Shown one piece after another: positions 6,806 to 16,840 of a stretch of 64,000 bases of DNA. The notes under the pieces are model-generated. The model saw nothing but the letters and a program-made list of their open reading frames with translations, did no database searches and had not been told where the DNA came from. Numbering within the stretch: the stretch's first letter is position 1; each line of letters starts with the position of its first letter. Source of the stretch: Occallatibacter savannae (GTDB taxonomy: Bacteria; Acidobacteriota; Terriglobia; Terriglobales; Acidobacteriaceae); assembly GCF_003131205.1 (NCBI RefSeq), contig NZ_QFFY01000001.1, positions 930,001 to 994,000 on the forward strand, in the 5' to 3' direction. A program made the translations under genes and the position numbers.

Positions 6806-8218
6806 ATGGCCAAGGCGGATGACGCAGAGTTGCTGGACGTAGGCGGGCGTACGGTGCGAATCAGTAGCCCGGGAAAGCCGTATTTCACGCGCGGCGTAAA
6901 GCTCACCAAGCTCGATATCGTGCGCTACTTTCTGTCGGTGGCTCCGGGAGCCCTGCGCGGCATCGTCGACCGGCCCGTCGTGTTGAAGCGCTTCGTCAAT
7001 GGCGCCGAGGCCGAGCCCTTCTATCAGAAGCGCGCGCCCGGCGACTTGCCGGAATGGATGCGCACCGTCACGTTGTCGTTCCCCTCAGGACGGACCGCGG
7101 AGGAGGTGGTCGTCGATGACGCCGCCGGCCTGGCCTGGGTGGTCAACCTGGGCTGCATGGAACTTCATCCTCATCCGGTGCGCTCCGCCGACCTGGATCA
7201 CCCCGATGAGTTGCGCGTCGACCTTGATCCCCAGCCGGGGATCGAGTGGAAAGACGTGCGTGCGGTAGCCATGGAAGTGAAGGCCCTGCTCGACGAGCTG
7301 GGGCTGAAAGGATGGCCGAAGACCAGCGGCTCCCGGGGTATCCACATCAACGTGCGCATCGAGCCGAGGTGGACCTTCACCGAGGTGCGCCGTGCGGCGC
7401 TGGCTCTGGCGCGAGCGGTAGAAAAGCGCTGTTCGCTGGCCAGCAGCAAGTGGTGGAAGGAAGAACGGCACGGGGTGTTTCTGGATTACAACCAGAACGC
7501 CAAGGACCGGACGACGTGTTCGGCCTACTCGGTGCGGCCGCTGCCCGATGCGCGCGTGAGCACGCCCCTGCACTGGGACGAGGTGATGACGTGCGACCCC
7601 GCCGACTTCACCGTGCTCACCGTGCCTGCCAGACTGGAGAAACTAGGCGATCCAAACGAGGAGATGGACAAACATGCAGGCACCCTGGATGCTCTTCTGG
7701 AGCTAGCCGCACGCGATGAGGCTGAGGGTCTGGGCGATGCGCCGTGGCCGCCGCACTTTGCCAAGCAAGAAGGCGAGGGTAAGCGAGTGGCGCCCTCAAA
7801 GGCAAAGCACTTCTCTGATCAACTGCAGGAGGGCTTCGGCGAACATCGCTTCCGGCGACAGTCGAAGAAAAAAGCAGCCGCTTCAGAAGGAGCCGCTCCC
7901 GCCGCTTCGGAAGCCACTGCAGATACTGCGCCAGCGAAGCCAAAGCGCGCTGCGCGCGTTTCCAAAATGCCGCTCATCACCGTTGCGCAGAGCCCCGACA
8001 AAGCTGCAGCTGAGGCGGGTTTGGAGCGCTGGAAGGCTGCGCATCCTCAAGCTGCTGCCGGTCTTCTGGCGGACGACATTCTGGTCGACCGCATGCGGGG
8101 CTCGTCCTATATCTGGTATCGGATCCGCGTGAACCTGCGGCATGTACCGGAAGACCAGCGCCCACCGCAGGAGGTCCCTGACCCCAACGACGATCCAACC
8201 CGCGATCAAAATAACTGA
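6806..8218 (+). CDS. ligD: Stand-alone LigD-type DNA polymerase/primase (PolDom)
   Basis: 470 residues from ATG 6806 (AGAGGGA upstream). Residues 15-285 match the archaeo-eukaryotic primase-like polymerase domain of bacterial LigD. Visible parts are LRVDLDPQPG (catalytic DxD), KTSGSRGIHINV, GVFLDYNQN (third Asp) and RTTCSAYSVRPLPDARVSTPLHWDEV. In family members this domain adds ribo- or deoxyribonucleotides during non-homologous end joining. There is no ligase or phosphoesterase domain. A Lys/Ala-rich linker of about 90 residues leads to a conserved C-terminal helix-rich segment. No ku gene occurs in the window, so partners must be elsewhere. The long open frame upstream of 6806 only overlaps the epimerase gene. 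Confidence 0.85.
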   Translation: MAKADDAELLDVGGRTVRISSPGKPYFTRGVKLTKLDIVRYFLSVAPGALRGIVDRPVVLKRFVNGAEAEPFYQKRAPGDLPEWMRTVTLSFPSGRTAEEVVVDDAAGLAWVVNLGCMELHPHPVRSADLDHPDELRVDLDPQPGIEWKDVRAVAMEVKALLDELGLKGWPKTSGSRGIHINVRIEPRWTFTEVRRAALALARAVEKRCSLASSKWWKEERHGVFLDYNQNAKDRTTCSAYSVRPLPDARVSTPLHWDEVMTCDPADFTVLTVPARLEKLGDPNEEMDKHAGTLDALLELAARDEAEGLGDAPWPPHFAKQEGEGKRVAPSKAKHFSDQLQEGFGEHRFRRQSKKKAAASEGAAPAASEATADTAPAKPKRAARVSKMPLITVAQSPDKAAAEAGLERWKAAHPQAAAGLLADDILVDRMRGSSYIWYRIRVNLRHVPEDQRPPQEVPDPNDDPTRDQNN

Positions 8219-8305
8219 CCACTGGCAACTGGCTACTGGCGACCGGCAACTGGTAACTGGTAACTGGTAACTGGCTACTGGCTACTGGCTTCTGGCAACT
8301 GCCTC
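8219..8305. repeat. Tandem ACTGGCT/ACTGGTA mini-repeat array
   Basis: About nine near-tandem units of 7-10 bases based on AACTGGTA and CTACTGGC fill the gap between two convergent genes. The array resembles short-repeat tracts at 29563-29592, 38281-38368, 39589-39624 and 48497-48523. No hairpin terminator is seen here. Confidence 0.8.
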
Positions 8306-8761
8306 TCACTTCGGCGTAATATTCGTGACCGGCAGATCCCAGTGCGACTGCAGAATCTCAAACCGCCGCTGCTCTTCTTTCTTGTACTTCTCCTGGTCCG
8401 GCCATAGCTGCTTGATCAGCGCCTCTTCATCCGGATTCGCCGTCGTCGCCAGCGTCGAATTCTTGAACGTGATCGTCACGCGGTAGTCCCACCGGCCGTC
8501 TTCCGTCGTGTGATACGCCGGCGTCTCAATCTTCACCGCGAGCATGCGCCCGGTCGATTGAATCTTCTTCAGCAGCGGATAGTGGTTCTTCAGGAACAGC
8601 TCCAGAAACTCCTGCTGATGCCCCCACTGCACCTTGTAGTAGTACTCCACCGTGTACGGCTGGTCGGCGCCACCCTGCGGCGGCGCGCCCTGTGCGATCA
8701 AATTTGCTGAAGGGAATATCGCGAATGCGACGAAGAGAAGTACCGCATAAACCCGGCGCAT
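8306..8761 (-). CDS. Secreted small alpha/beta protein, unknown function
   Basis: 151 residues; ATG 8761 follows AAGGAGG. A signal peptide (residues 1-23, ending LIAQG) precedes a domain of about 120 residues: YTVEYYYKVQWGHQQEFLELFLKNHYPLLKKI, then VKIETP, and YRVTITFKNS. The beta-alpha-beta-beta order and NHYP...KK pattern suggest a dimeric alpha-beta barrel, but no family is certain. Convergent with the LigD-type gene. Confidence 0.65.
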   Translation of the reverse strand: MRRVYAVLLFVAFAIFPSANLIAQGAPPQGGADQPYTVEYYYKVQWGHQQEFLELFLKNHYPLLKKIQSTGRMLAVKIETPAYHTTEDGRWDYRVTITFKNSTLATTANPDEEALIKQLWPDQEKYKKEEQRRFEILQSHWDLPVTNITPK

Positions 8762-8915
8762 GGAAGCCTCCTTAGGAGTTGAATGCCAGATGGTTGACTG
8801 TCATTCTAGCGTGAGGCTTCCGTGCGCACCTGCTCGGGAATTCTATAAATGCTCGCCGCGAACCCGGGCCCGTACTACTTTCTCGCGGCCTATAAATTAA
8901 TTCACTCTCTGCCGA

Positions 8916-9620
8916 TCAGAGGCCTGCCACATTCTGCAGCGCCACCTTGCTCGGAATCTCAAGAATCGATCCGTGGAACGCCACAAGCCTGCGGCTCTTG
9001 AACGTCGACAAAGTCCGCGTCACCGTCTCGCGCGAAGCGCCGATGAACTCGCCGATCTCCTCATGCGTCAGCGAGAAGCGGAAACGCATCCCGCTCTCCG
9101 TCTTCTGGCCGTTCTCGCTCCACTCCAGCAGAAGCCGTGCCAGCTTCTCCGGCGCAGAACCCGCCAGTGCCACCGTACGAAGCTGCTCGCATGCCACCTT
9201 GTACTGCACGCTCAGCTCCTGAGTCACCACCTGGTAGACCTCAGGATGCCGCGCCATGAACCCTAGAAATTGATCGCGCTCGATAACCGCGATGCGCGCT
9301 GGATACAGAACTTCAGCAGTCATCTCGCTTGGCATTCCCGAGAGCACCGATGAGAGCCCCAGCACCTCTCCGGCCTTCGCGATCGAGAGAATCAGCCGCT
9401 TCCCGTCGCTCGAGTTGATCGACAGCTTCACTTCGCCCGACACCACGATGAAGATGCCCGACGGAACACCCTTCTCTGAGAAGAGCAACTGGCCCGGCTG
9501 ATACATCGTCGGGAACTCCATCGACTCGAGATCCCGAAGCGCTGCTGGTGAGAGCTTCTTGAAGAACTCGCCCGCCCGTTTAACCTTGGAACTGCTGATT
9601 GTCTCGCGCATCGTAAGCAT
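8916..9620 (-). CDS. Crp/Fnr-family transcription regulator
   Basis: 234 residues. ATG 9620 has GGGGGAG 6 bases upstream. Residues 25-140 form the cyclic-nucleotide-binding fold (PGQLLFSEKGVPSGIFIVVSGEVKL, AGEVLGLSSVLSG). Residues 170-225 form a Crp-type winged helix with the recognition helix GASRETVTRTLSTFKSRRLV. There is no FNR-like Cys cluster, so it is unlikely to hold an iron-sulfur cluster. It begins only 2 bases after the STAS gene and probably shares its mRNA. Confidence 0.9.
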   Translation of the reverse strand: MLTMRETISSSKVKRAGEFFKKLSPAALRDLESMEFPTMYQPGQLLFSEKGVPSGIFIVVSGEVKLSINSSDGKRLILSIAKAGEVLGLSSVLSGMPSEMTAEVLYPARIAVIERDQFLGFMARHPEVYQVVTQELSVQYKVACEQLRTVALAGSAPEKLARLLLEWSENGQKTESGMRFRFSLTHEEIGEFIGASRETVTRTLSTFKSRRLVAFHGSILEIPSKVALQNVAGL

Positions 9621-9622
9621 CG

Positions 9623-9922
9623 TTACTCCCCCTCTTCCACTATTGCTGCTTTATCGGCTGTCACTTCTTCGGCCAGAAATTGCGTCCACGGTGTCGTTGC
9701 CACCAGTTCCGCATGAGTCTGAGAGTAGATATCTCTCAGCACCTGCTTCCCGTTTGCGTCCGCATAGGTGACGTTGTGCAGGTCGATCACAAGCTTCTTC
9801 GACTGCAACCGCGGAGCGCTTTCCAGCCATACGCGATCAAGTTCGCTCGCCCATGGTCCCGCCACTCGCCCCTCTAGCGTCATCTCGAGTGCTTCTGCCT
9901 TTTCTTGTATCGTGATTCGCAA
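9623..9922 (-). CDS. STAS-domain (anti-sigma antagonist-like) protein
   Basis: 99 residues from a TTG start at 9922, with GAGGGGG about 9 bases upstream. MTLEGRVAGPWASELDRVW and KKLVIDLHNVTYADANGKQVLRDIY follow the STAS pattern, in which D-x-S/T at the loop is the usual phosphorylation site. Here the loop reads TYADANG, so the Ser is replaced by Ala-Asp and phospho-control may be absent. First gene of a two-gene unit with the Crp/Fnr regulator. Confidence 0.7.
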   Translation of the reverse strand: MRITIQEKAEALEMTLEGRVAGPWASELDRVWLESAPRLQSKKLVIDLHNVTYADANGKQVLRDIYSQTHAELVATTPWTQFLAEEVTADKAAIVEEGE

Positions 9923-9982
9923 CGTATTCTGGCCCCCTCATCAGCCTTGCCCTCTATAAGGCATGCAGCGAGCCAAACTCGA

Positions 9983-10145
9983 GTGACGAGGACACGACCA
10001 GTTGCTTCCATCTCATTCTGAAGGGCTTATCATCACAGTCGCGTGACGCGGATCATGAGTGACGAAGCCCCAAGTGACGAAGTGACGAAGACGAAATATC
10101 GTCACGGGACGAGATCTCGTCACAACAACCATCGTCACATCGTCA
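9983..10145. promoter_or_regulatory. Cluster of GTGACGA / TCGTCAC motifs upstream of the STAS-crp unit
   Basis: GTGACGA (or GTGACGC) occurs at 9983, 10043, 10059, 10074 and 10082. The inverse TCGTCAC occurs at 10099, 10117 and 10132, with a partial at 10140. GTGACGA-N10-TCGTCAC (10082-10105) and the perfect palindrome GACGAGATCTCGTC (10108-10121) look like operator sites. The cluster lies 60-220 bases upstream of the STAS gene and behind the sigma-54 activator gene. Binding protein unknown; autoregulation by the Crp/Fnr product is a guess. Confidence 0.5.
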
Positions 10146-10207
10146 TTTTTAAAGGGAGTCTTCAGGAAGGAACTTCAGGTGGGTCGTGGACTCAGCCGCC
10201 CATTCAA

Positions 10208-12538
10208 CTACATATAGTCGCCGCGCTCGATGCCCAGCTTCTTCAGCTTCGAATTTAGCGTCGTGCGCTTCAGGCCCAACCGCGCCGCCGCACCATCGGC
10301 GCCGCCGATCTGGCCCTTTGTCTCCCGCAGCACGCGCAGAATGTGTTCCCGCTCGGCCGCCTGCAGCGTCGGGTTTGTGCGCTCCAGCTCTTCCTCTTCT
10401 TCCGCGACCTTGGTCTCCAGCTCCGCCAGAGGAACGTAAAGCTCAGACCCGCGCGTCAGAATCACCGAGCGCTCCAGAAAGTTCTCAAGCTCACGGATAT
10501 TCCCTGGCCACGGCCACCGGCAAAGCGCCTGCATCGTCGGCGCGGGGATGCTCGTGATGTTCTTGCCCATGCGCCTGCTGTGGCTCGTCACAAAGTGCCG
10601 CACCAGCACTGGGATGTCTCCAGCTCGGTCGCGCAGCGGAGGAGAGAAGATCGGAAACACCTTCAGCCGGTAATAGAGATCGCTGCGAAACTGCTTTTCT
10701 GCTACCATCTGCCCCAGATCTCGATTCGTCGCCGCAATCAGCCGCACGTTCACCGGGATCGGCCGGTTGCTGCCCAGCCGCTCGATCTCCCTCTCTTGCA
10801 GCGCTCGCAACAGCTTCGGCTGCAGGTCCAGCGGCAGTTCGCCTACCTCGTCCAGAAACAGTGTTCCCTCATGCGCCAGTTCCACGCGTCCCATCTTGCG
10901 CGCAATGGCGCCGGTGAACGCGCCCTTCTCGTGCCCGAACAGCTCGCTCTCCAGCAACCCCGCCGGAATCGCAGCGCAGTTCACCTTCACAAAGGTTCTT
11001 TCGCTTCTGCCGCTCAGCCGGTGGATCGCGCGCGCCAGCAGCTCCTTGCCCGTCCCCGTTTCGCCCTGAATCAACACGGTCGCGTCGGTCGGCGCCACGG
11101 TCTCGATCTGCTTCAGAACCTGTCGCAGCCCTCCGCTCTCGCCAACGATGTCCTCGAATCGGTTCTCAAGATTGATCTCCTCTTCGAGATACTCTTTCTC
11201 CTGCCTCAGCCGATCCCGCAGTTCCGCAATCTGCCGGAACACCATCGCGTTGCTCACCGCCATGGCGACCTGATCCGCGACCTGATCCAGCATCTCCCGT
11301 TCCCGATCGCTGAAAGCCGCCTCTGACCGCCGCGCCACAGCGAGCACACCCACGACAACGTCACGATGAATCAACGGCACCCAGCAGCCCGACTTCATCC
11401 CAATGCCGGTCAAGTGCGCCGCGCCCCCCGCCAGTTCCGATTCCTCAATGCGATCCAGCACGACCGCCTGCCTCGTCATGAACGCCTGACCCGCGGGCGA
11501 GTCATCGATTGGCAACAGCACATCTGCTGTCTGTGGCGAGCCCTCGTTCACCTCAAGGAACTGAACCATCAGCTTTCCCGACTTCTCGTCGTAAAGCCCC
11601 AGCGTCGCCGCGTCCATTGCAATCACTTCCGCCAGACTCGCCGCGATCGCGCTCAACAATTTGCGCACATCCATGTTTGCCAGTAGTGCCTGGCTCAACT
11701 GCAGCATCACGGCTTCTTCGGCACGCTTCCGATCCGTAAAATCGCGCGTGACCTTCGCGTATCCCGTAACCTCGTGCGTCTCCGGATCGCGGATCGCCGT
11801 CAGAACCACGTTCGCCCAGAACACCGTCCCGTCTTTGCGGACGCGCCATCCCTCATCCTCGATCCGGCCCCGGTGCGCAGCCATCTTCATCAGTTCCGCC
11901 GGACGCTCCCGGTCGAGATCCTCCTGGGTAAAGAACCGCGAGAAGTGCTTCCCAATAATCTCGTCAGGACTGTATTGCTTGATCCGCTCCGCGCCCGGAT
12001 TCCACGTCGTGATGTGCCCGTCTTTGTCGAGCAGGTAGATGGCGTAATCGCGCACTCCGTCCAGCAGCAAACGAAGCTGCAGGTCCTTGCGCCGCACCAG
12101 GTCCTGCGCCTCTCGCTGCTCCGTCACGTCGCGGATAATGCTCAGCACAGCCGTCCCGTTCGGACCCTTCAGCGGCTTCAGCATGATGTCGACGGGAAAC
12201 TCCGAGCCGTCTTTGCGCAATCCATAAAGGTTCAGCGCAGCCCCCATCTGCCGGGCCCGTGGATGCGCATGATAGTTTTCGCGGTGAGACGGATGGTGCC
12301 GGCGAAATCGCTCCGGTACAAGATCGTCAATCGATCTGCCGATTAGTTCCCCCGGAGCGTATCCAAACAATTCACTGGAACGCGGATTTGCCGCACGGAT
12401 TTTGCCGCTGGCATCCGTGACGACGATTGCGTCTGGAGAAATATCAAACAGGTTCTCCAGCGCAAATTGAGCGAACTCGGCCCGTTCAGTCCCGGCCGTA
12501 GCCGCTGCGTCCGATTCCGGGGAATCAGATGGGCGCAT
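10208..12538 (-). CDS. PAS-PAS-GAF sigma-54-dependent activator
   Basis: 776 residues from ATG 12538, preferred over upstream TTG and ATG codons because GGAG lies 5 bases before it. Residues are numbered from this start. Two PAS domains (about 30-140 and 155-270) have PAC-like ends. A GAF domain follows (about 280-430), then a short coiled coil. The AAA+ domain (about 460-690) has Walker A GETGTGKE, the sigma-54 contact loop GAFTGA and [11 protein letters not shown] Fis-type helix-turn-helix closes the protein ([26 protein letters not shown]). The FhlA-like AAA+ core and sensory modules imply that a small ligand or redox signal controls RNA polymerase-sigma-54. Its targets are not visible nearby. 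Confidence 0.93.
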   Translation of the reverse strand: MRPSDSPESDAAATAGTERAEFAQFALENLFDISPDAIVVTDASGKIRAANPRSSELFGYAPGELIGRSIDDLVPERFRRHHPSHRENYHAHPRARQMGAALNLYGLRKDGSEFPVDIMLKPLKGPNGTAVLSIIRDVTEQREAQDLVRRKDLQLRLLLDGVRDYAIYLLDKDGHITTWNPGAERIKQYSPDEIIGKHFSRFFTQEDLDRERPAELMKMAAHRGRIEDEGWRVRKDGTVFWANVVLTAIRDPETHEVTGYAKVTRDFTDRKRAEEAVMLQLSQALLANMDVRKLLSAIAASLAEVIAMDAATLGLYDEKSGKLMVQFLEVNEGSPQTADVLLPIDDSPAGQAFMTRQAVVLDRIEESELAGGAAHLTGIGMKSGCWVPLIHRDVVVGVLAVARRSEAAFSDREREMLDQVADQVAMAVSNAMVFRQIAELRDRLRQEKEYLEEEINLENRFEDIVGESGGLRQVLKQIETVAPTDATVLIQGETGTGKELLARAIHRLSGRSERTFVKVNCAAIPAGLLESELFGHEKGAFTGAIARKMGRVELAHEGTLFLDEVGELPLDLQPKLLRALQEREIERLGSNRPIPVNVRLIAATNRDLGQMVAEKQFRSDLYYRLKVFPIFSPPLRDRAGDIPVLVRHFVTSHSRRMGKNITSIPAPTMQALCRWPWPGNIRELENFLERSVILTRGSELYVPLAELETKVAEEEEELERTNPTLQAAEREHILRVLRETKGQIGGADGAAARLGLKRTTLNSKLKKLGIERGDYM

Positions 12539-12756
12539 TCTGGCTCCAACCATTTCGTTGCAAAGATAACCGGGTTCGGTTTCGCCGTGCAAACGAGCAG
12601 GGGGTTTCTGTCATTATCCGGTATCCCCGCCATTCTGAGTAGTAAACCGCCGCCAGCGCCGTTCTCACGCCCGGTAAACGTCGCTCTGTTCAATACCAGC
12701 CGTACACCTCGCCCCGGGACGATACAATTTCACCAATCTCTTCAAGGACCGGCCGA

Positions 12757-14271
12757 ATGGACAAAAGATGGCTCCTCGTCGGTGTACCGATCCTCATCTT
12801 CGTCGCAATCTTCCTTGGACTAATCGTAGTTCTGCCCTTCATCCTCAACGCCGACTCCTTCCGCCCAACCGTTGAAGCCCAGCTCTCCAGCCCCCTGGGA
12901 CGCAGCGTGACCATGGGTAAGCTCTCCTTCTCTCTCCTTCAGAGAAGCCTCTCCGCTGAGGACGTCGCCATCTCCGACGACCCGGCCTTCAGCAGTGTCC
13001 CCTTCGTTCAAGCCAAAAAACTCGACGTCAGCGTTGAGACCCTCCCGTTCCTCTTCCACCGGCAGGTCCGCATCACTGGCGTCACCATCGAATCTCCGTC
13101 GATCCAGTTGATCCAGCACGCCAACGGTCGCTGGAACTACTCCACGCTCGGCGCCGCTTCATCCAATTCCGCGGCTACTCCCTCCGCCCCTCACATAAGT
13201 CAATTGAAGATTCTTCATGGCAGTGCCCTTGTCTCCTCCATTCCGCAAACTGCCAGGCCCTTCGAGTACAGCAGCCTCGACATAATCATCACCGAATTCT
13301 CGCTGCAGAAGTCCTTCCCGTTTCAGCTCACCGCTCAGCTTCCCGGCGGCGGCAACCTCACGCTCACCGGTGACGCCGGTCCCATCGCACCGCAGGACGC
13401 CTCGGCGACTCCCTTCCACGCCAAACTCCAGCTCCGGGAATTCGACCCTGTCGCCGCCGGCAAAATCGAAAGCAATCGCGGGATTTCCATCGTCGCTGAT
13501 GCCGACGCCGATCTTGCCTCCAACGGATCTACCCTGACCATCACAGGCACCCTAAAAGCTTCACGGTTGCAGCTCGCACCAAAGGGCCAGCCCGCGCAGG
13601 ATCCCGTGGACATGGAATACTCTGTGTCTCAGAATCTCGCCACGCACGAAGGCACGTTGTCCGATCTCCTCCTCCACACCAGCCCCGTCCCCGTTCATGT
13701 AAAAGGAACCTTCAAGCCATCTGCCGACGCATCGCTGCTCAATCTCCATCTCTCCGCTCCCGGCCTCCCTCTTCAACAGATCGAGCGCCTTCTCCCGGCC
13801 TTCGGCGTCAGTCTTCCAACCGGCTCATCCCTCCAGGGCGGCAAACTCACTGCCACCCTCAACATCACCGGTCCCGCAACCGCCGCTACCGTCGACGGCA
13901 CCGTTGAGATCGACAACTCCACACTCGCCGGCTTCGATCTCGGTTCCCGCATCGAAGGCCTCAGCCCGCTAGCAGGCACTGCGGCCGGCACAGAAATCCG
14001 CGTCCTCAAAGCCACCGTCAGCTCATCGCCCCAGGGCACACGTCTCACGCAAATCTCGGCAGACTTGCCGCAGTTGGGCACCGCAACCGGCGATGGGACC
14101 GTGGCGCCCACAGGCGAGCTCGACTTCCACCTCACAGCAAAACTCAGCAACCCGAACACCGCCTCCTCCGCCAAGGCCGTGCCCGTTTCCACTCGTGTCG
14201 TTCCGCTGACAATCAGCGGCACCGCTGCCAGCCCATCGATCCAGACTCGTGTCGTAGCCCTATCCCGCTAG
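12757..14271 (+). CDS. AsmA-family membrane-anchored protein
   Basis: 504 residues; ATG 12757 with AAGGA 8 bases upstream and a TACAAT hexamer near 12721. One N-terminal membrane helix (LLVGVPILIFVAIFLGLIVVLPFIL) is followed by the AsmA start: F(R)PxVEAQLSSPLGRSVTMGKLSFSLL, then VPFVQAKKLDVSVETLPFLF and VRITGVTIESPSIQLIQHANGRWNYS. The rest is beta-rich. AsmA-like proteins span the periplasm and are thought to move lipids or affect outer-membrane assembly. Confidence 0.87.
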   Translation: MDKRWLLVGVPILIFVAIFLGLIVVLPFILNADSFRPTVEAQLSSPLGRSVTMGKLSFSLLQRSLSAEDVAISDDPAFSSVPFVQAKKLDVSVETLPFLFHRQVRITGVTIESPSIQLIQHANGRWNYSTLGAASSNSAATPSAPHISQLKILHGSALVSSIPQTARPFEYSSLDIIITEFSLQKSFPFQLTAQLPGGGNLTLTGDAGPIAPQDASATPFHAKLQLREFDPVAAGKIESNRGISIVADADADLASNGSTLTITGTLKASRLQLAPKGQPAQDPVDMEYSVSQNLATHEGTLSDLLLHTSPVPVHVKGTFKPSADASLLNLHLSAPGLPLQQIERLLPAFGVSLPTGSSLQGGKLTATLNITGPATAATVDGTVEIDNSTLAGFDLGSRIEGLSPLAGTAAGTEIRVLKATVSSSPQGTRLTQISADLPQLGTATGDGTVAPTGELDFHLTAKLSNPNTASSAKAVPVSTRVVPLTISGTAASPSIQTRVVALSR

Positions 14272-14411
14272 CAGCTCAACCGCTTCGCCTCGCTCGCCCC
14301 GTGCCTTCGGCGCGCACGCCCGTTTAAAATTGCCGTCGTACCGCTTCCCACATCCGCACTTCGCGCAGAACCCGACTTCAAACGGCTACGCGCGCCGAGG
14401 ACCCCTTCAAG

Positions 14412-16784
14412 ATGATTGCAACGCTCCGTTTACGAGTCGCCCTGACCGCGCTCGCTTTTCCCCCCATCTGCCTTCTCTCCCAGCAGCCCCGCCAGTACAC
14501 CGACGCCGATTACGCCAATGCCGAAAAATTCATGGCATACAACCTCAATCCGCTCGCCTGGAAAGGCCAGGTAAGCGCGCAGTGGCTCGATGACGACCGC
14601 TTCTGGTATCGCGAGGTGGACTCGAACGGCACTACCTACATCGCCGTCGACCCCGCAAAGAGCACCCGTGCTCCGCTCTTCGATCACCAGAAGCTCGCCG
14701 CAGCCATCAGATCCGCCTCGAAGAGCACAGTCGACGCAAAGCACCTTCAGCTCTCCGACATCTCGCTCAGCAGCGACGATCGGATGCTCACCTTCAAATT
14801 TCACGGCGCCACGTTCCACTGCGCACTCGTGCCCTCCTACTCATGCAGGCTGCTCTCCGGCGGCGAAGAAAAAGATGCGGCCTCTCATCCGCCCCTCACC
14901 CTTTCTCCCGACCGCAAACTTGGCGCCTTCATCCGCGACTGGAACCTCTGGGTTCGCAACCTTGCCTCCGGCGCTGAAACCCAGCTCACCACCGACGGCA
15001 TCGAGAACTTCGGCTACGCCACAGACAACGCCGGCTGGAAGCATTCCGACTCCGCGATCCTCCTCTGGTCTGCAGACTCGAAGAAGATCGCCACCTTCCA
15101 GCAGGACCAGCGCAAAACCGGTGAGATGTACCTTGTCCCCGTCACCAACACGCATCCCAAGCTCCAAGCCTGGAAGTACCCGCTCGTTGGCGATAAAGAC
15201 GTAACCATGATCGAGCGCGTCATCATCGACGTGGACGCGCGCAAAGTCATCCGCCTCAAGATGCCGCCCGATCAACACCGCTCTACCCTCTGCGACGACA
15301 TCGCCTGCGATGGCAACACGTTCGCCGATGTCGAGTGGAGCCCCGACGACAAGCACCTCGCCTTTGTCTCTACCTCACGCGACCACAAGCAGGAGTGGCT
15401 CCGCGTCGCCGACGCCGACACCGGCGCTGTTCGTGACGTCATGAGCGAGACCGCCCCCAAGTTCTACGAGAGCGGCAACGAGAAGATCAACTGGCACTAT
15501 CTGCCCGGCTCGAACGAAATTCTCTGGTTCAGCGAGCGCGACAACTGGGGCAACCTCTATCTGTACGACCTCACGACCGGCAAACTGAAAAATCAGATCA
15601 CCCGCGGCCCCGGCAACGTCACCCAGGTTCTCTATGTCGACGACAAGGCCCGCACCATCTACTTCGTGGGTGTCGGCCGCGAAAAAGATCGTGATCCCTA
15701 CTTCGAGCATTTCTACAGCGTCAAGTTCGACGGCTCCGACCTCCAGCTCCTCACTCCTGAAAACGCCGATCATCACATCAAGGTTGCGCACGACGGCCGC
15801 TACTTCACTGACACGTATTCGACACCCACGCAGCCGCAGGTCACCATCCTTCGCGATCCTTCCGGCAAAATGCTGATGGAAGTCGCAAAGCAGGACATCT
15901 CACCACTGAAAGCTGCAGGCTGGCAGCCGCTCATCCCCATCAAGGTGAAAGGCCGCGACAACACGACAGACCTATACGGCTTCATGTTCAAGCCGACCCA
16001 CTTCGACGATTCGAAGAAGTACCCCGTCATTAACTACGTCTATCCCGGCCCGCAGACCGGCTCCTGCGGCGGCCGCGACTTCCGCGCCGCTCACGGAGAC
16101 ATGCAGTCCCTCGCCGAGCTTGGTTTCATCGTTGTCTGCATCGACGGCATGGGAACTCCCTTCCGCTCCAAGTCCTTTCATGAGGCCTACTACGCGAACC
16201 TCGGCGACAACACCATTCCCGACCAAATCGCCGGCATGAAAGACCTCGCGCGTCAGTACCCGTTCATCGACCTCGATCGCGTCGGTATCTGGGGACACTC
16301 CGGCGGCGGCAACGCAACCGGAGCCGCTCTTCTCCACTATCCCGACTTCTTCAAGGTCGGCATCGCCGAGAGCGGCAACCACGATCAGCGCGACTACGAA
16401 GATGACTGGGCTGAAAAGTGGGCCGGCCTTGAAGTCACCAAATCCGATGAGACCAGCAACTACGATTCTCAGGCCAATCAGAACTTCGCGAAGAACCTCA
16501 AGGGACATCTCCTCCTGGCCCACGGCACCATGGACGACAACGTCCCCCCTAACAACACACTCCTTCTCGTCGACGCTCTCATCAAGGCCAACAAAGACTT
16601 CGACCTGCTCATGATTCCCAACGCAGCCCACGGCTATGCCGCTGCCTCGCAGTACATGATGCGTCGCCGCTGGGACTACTTCGTCCGCTACCTCGCCGGA
16701 GGCATCCCGCCCAACGAGTACCAGACGAAGCCCTGGCCAGAAACCATGAAAGTCATTCGCGGCGGCCCTGACGGAGACGAATAG
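14412..16784 (+). CDS. Secreted S9 peptidase, dipeptidyl-peptidase IV type
   Basis: 790 residues with a signal peptide (to about residue 25). An N-terminal beta-propeller (about 60-500) includes DPP-IV motifs such as WSPDDKHLAFVSTSRDHKQEWL. The C-terminal alpha/beta-hydrolase has the nucleophile in GIWGHSGGGNAT, the Asp in HGTMDDNVPP and the His in IPNAAHGY. Enzymes of this group release dipeptides, often Xaa-Pro, outside the cytoplasm. A TTTAAAAT-like -10 lies near 14322. Followed 56 bases on by the DUF885 gene, so the two may form a peptide-degrading pair. Confidence 0.9.
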   Translation: MIATLRLRVALTALAFPPICLLSQQPRQYTDADYANAEKFMAYNLNPLAWKGQVSAQWLDDDRFWYREVDSNGTTYIAVDPAKSTRAPLFDHQKLAAAIRSASKSTVDAKHLQLSDISLSSDDRMLTFKFHGATFHCALVPSYSCRLLSGGEEKDAASHPPLTLSPDRKLGAFIRDWNLWVRNLASGAETQLTTDGIENFGYATDNAGWKHSDSAILLWSADSKKIATFQQDQRKTGEMYLVPVTNTHPKLQAWKYPLVGDKDVTMIERVIIDVDARKVIRLKMPPDQHRSTLCDDIACDGNTFADVEWSPDDKHLAFVSTSRDHKQEWLRVADADTGAVRDVMSETAPKFYESGNEKINWHYLPGSNEILWFSERDNWGNLYLYDLTTGKLKNQITRGPGNVTQVLYVDDKARTIYFVGVGREKDRDPYFEHFYSVKFDGSDLQLLTPENADHHIKVAHDGRYFTDTYSTPTQPQVTILRDPSGKMLMEVAKQDISPLKAAGWQPLIPIKVKGRDNTTDLYGFMFKPTHFDDSKKYPVINYVYPGPQTGSCGGRDFRAAHGDMQSLAELGFIVVCIDGMGTPFRSKSFHEAYYANLGDNTIPDQIAGMKDLARQYPFIDLDRVGIWGHSGGGNATGAALLHYPDFFKVGIAESGNHDQRDYEDDWAEKWAGLEVTKSDETSNYDSQANQNFAKNLKGHLLLAHGTMDDNVPPNNTLLLVDALIKANKDFDLLMIPNAAHGYAAASQYMMRRRWDYFVRYLAGGIPPNEYQTKPWPETMKVIRGGPDGDE

Positions 16785-16840
16785 GCTGGCGCAAGCCAGA
16801 TGCGAGCAGTATCTTTTTGCTAATTCCGGAGGCGTTCGAA

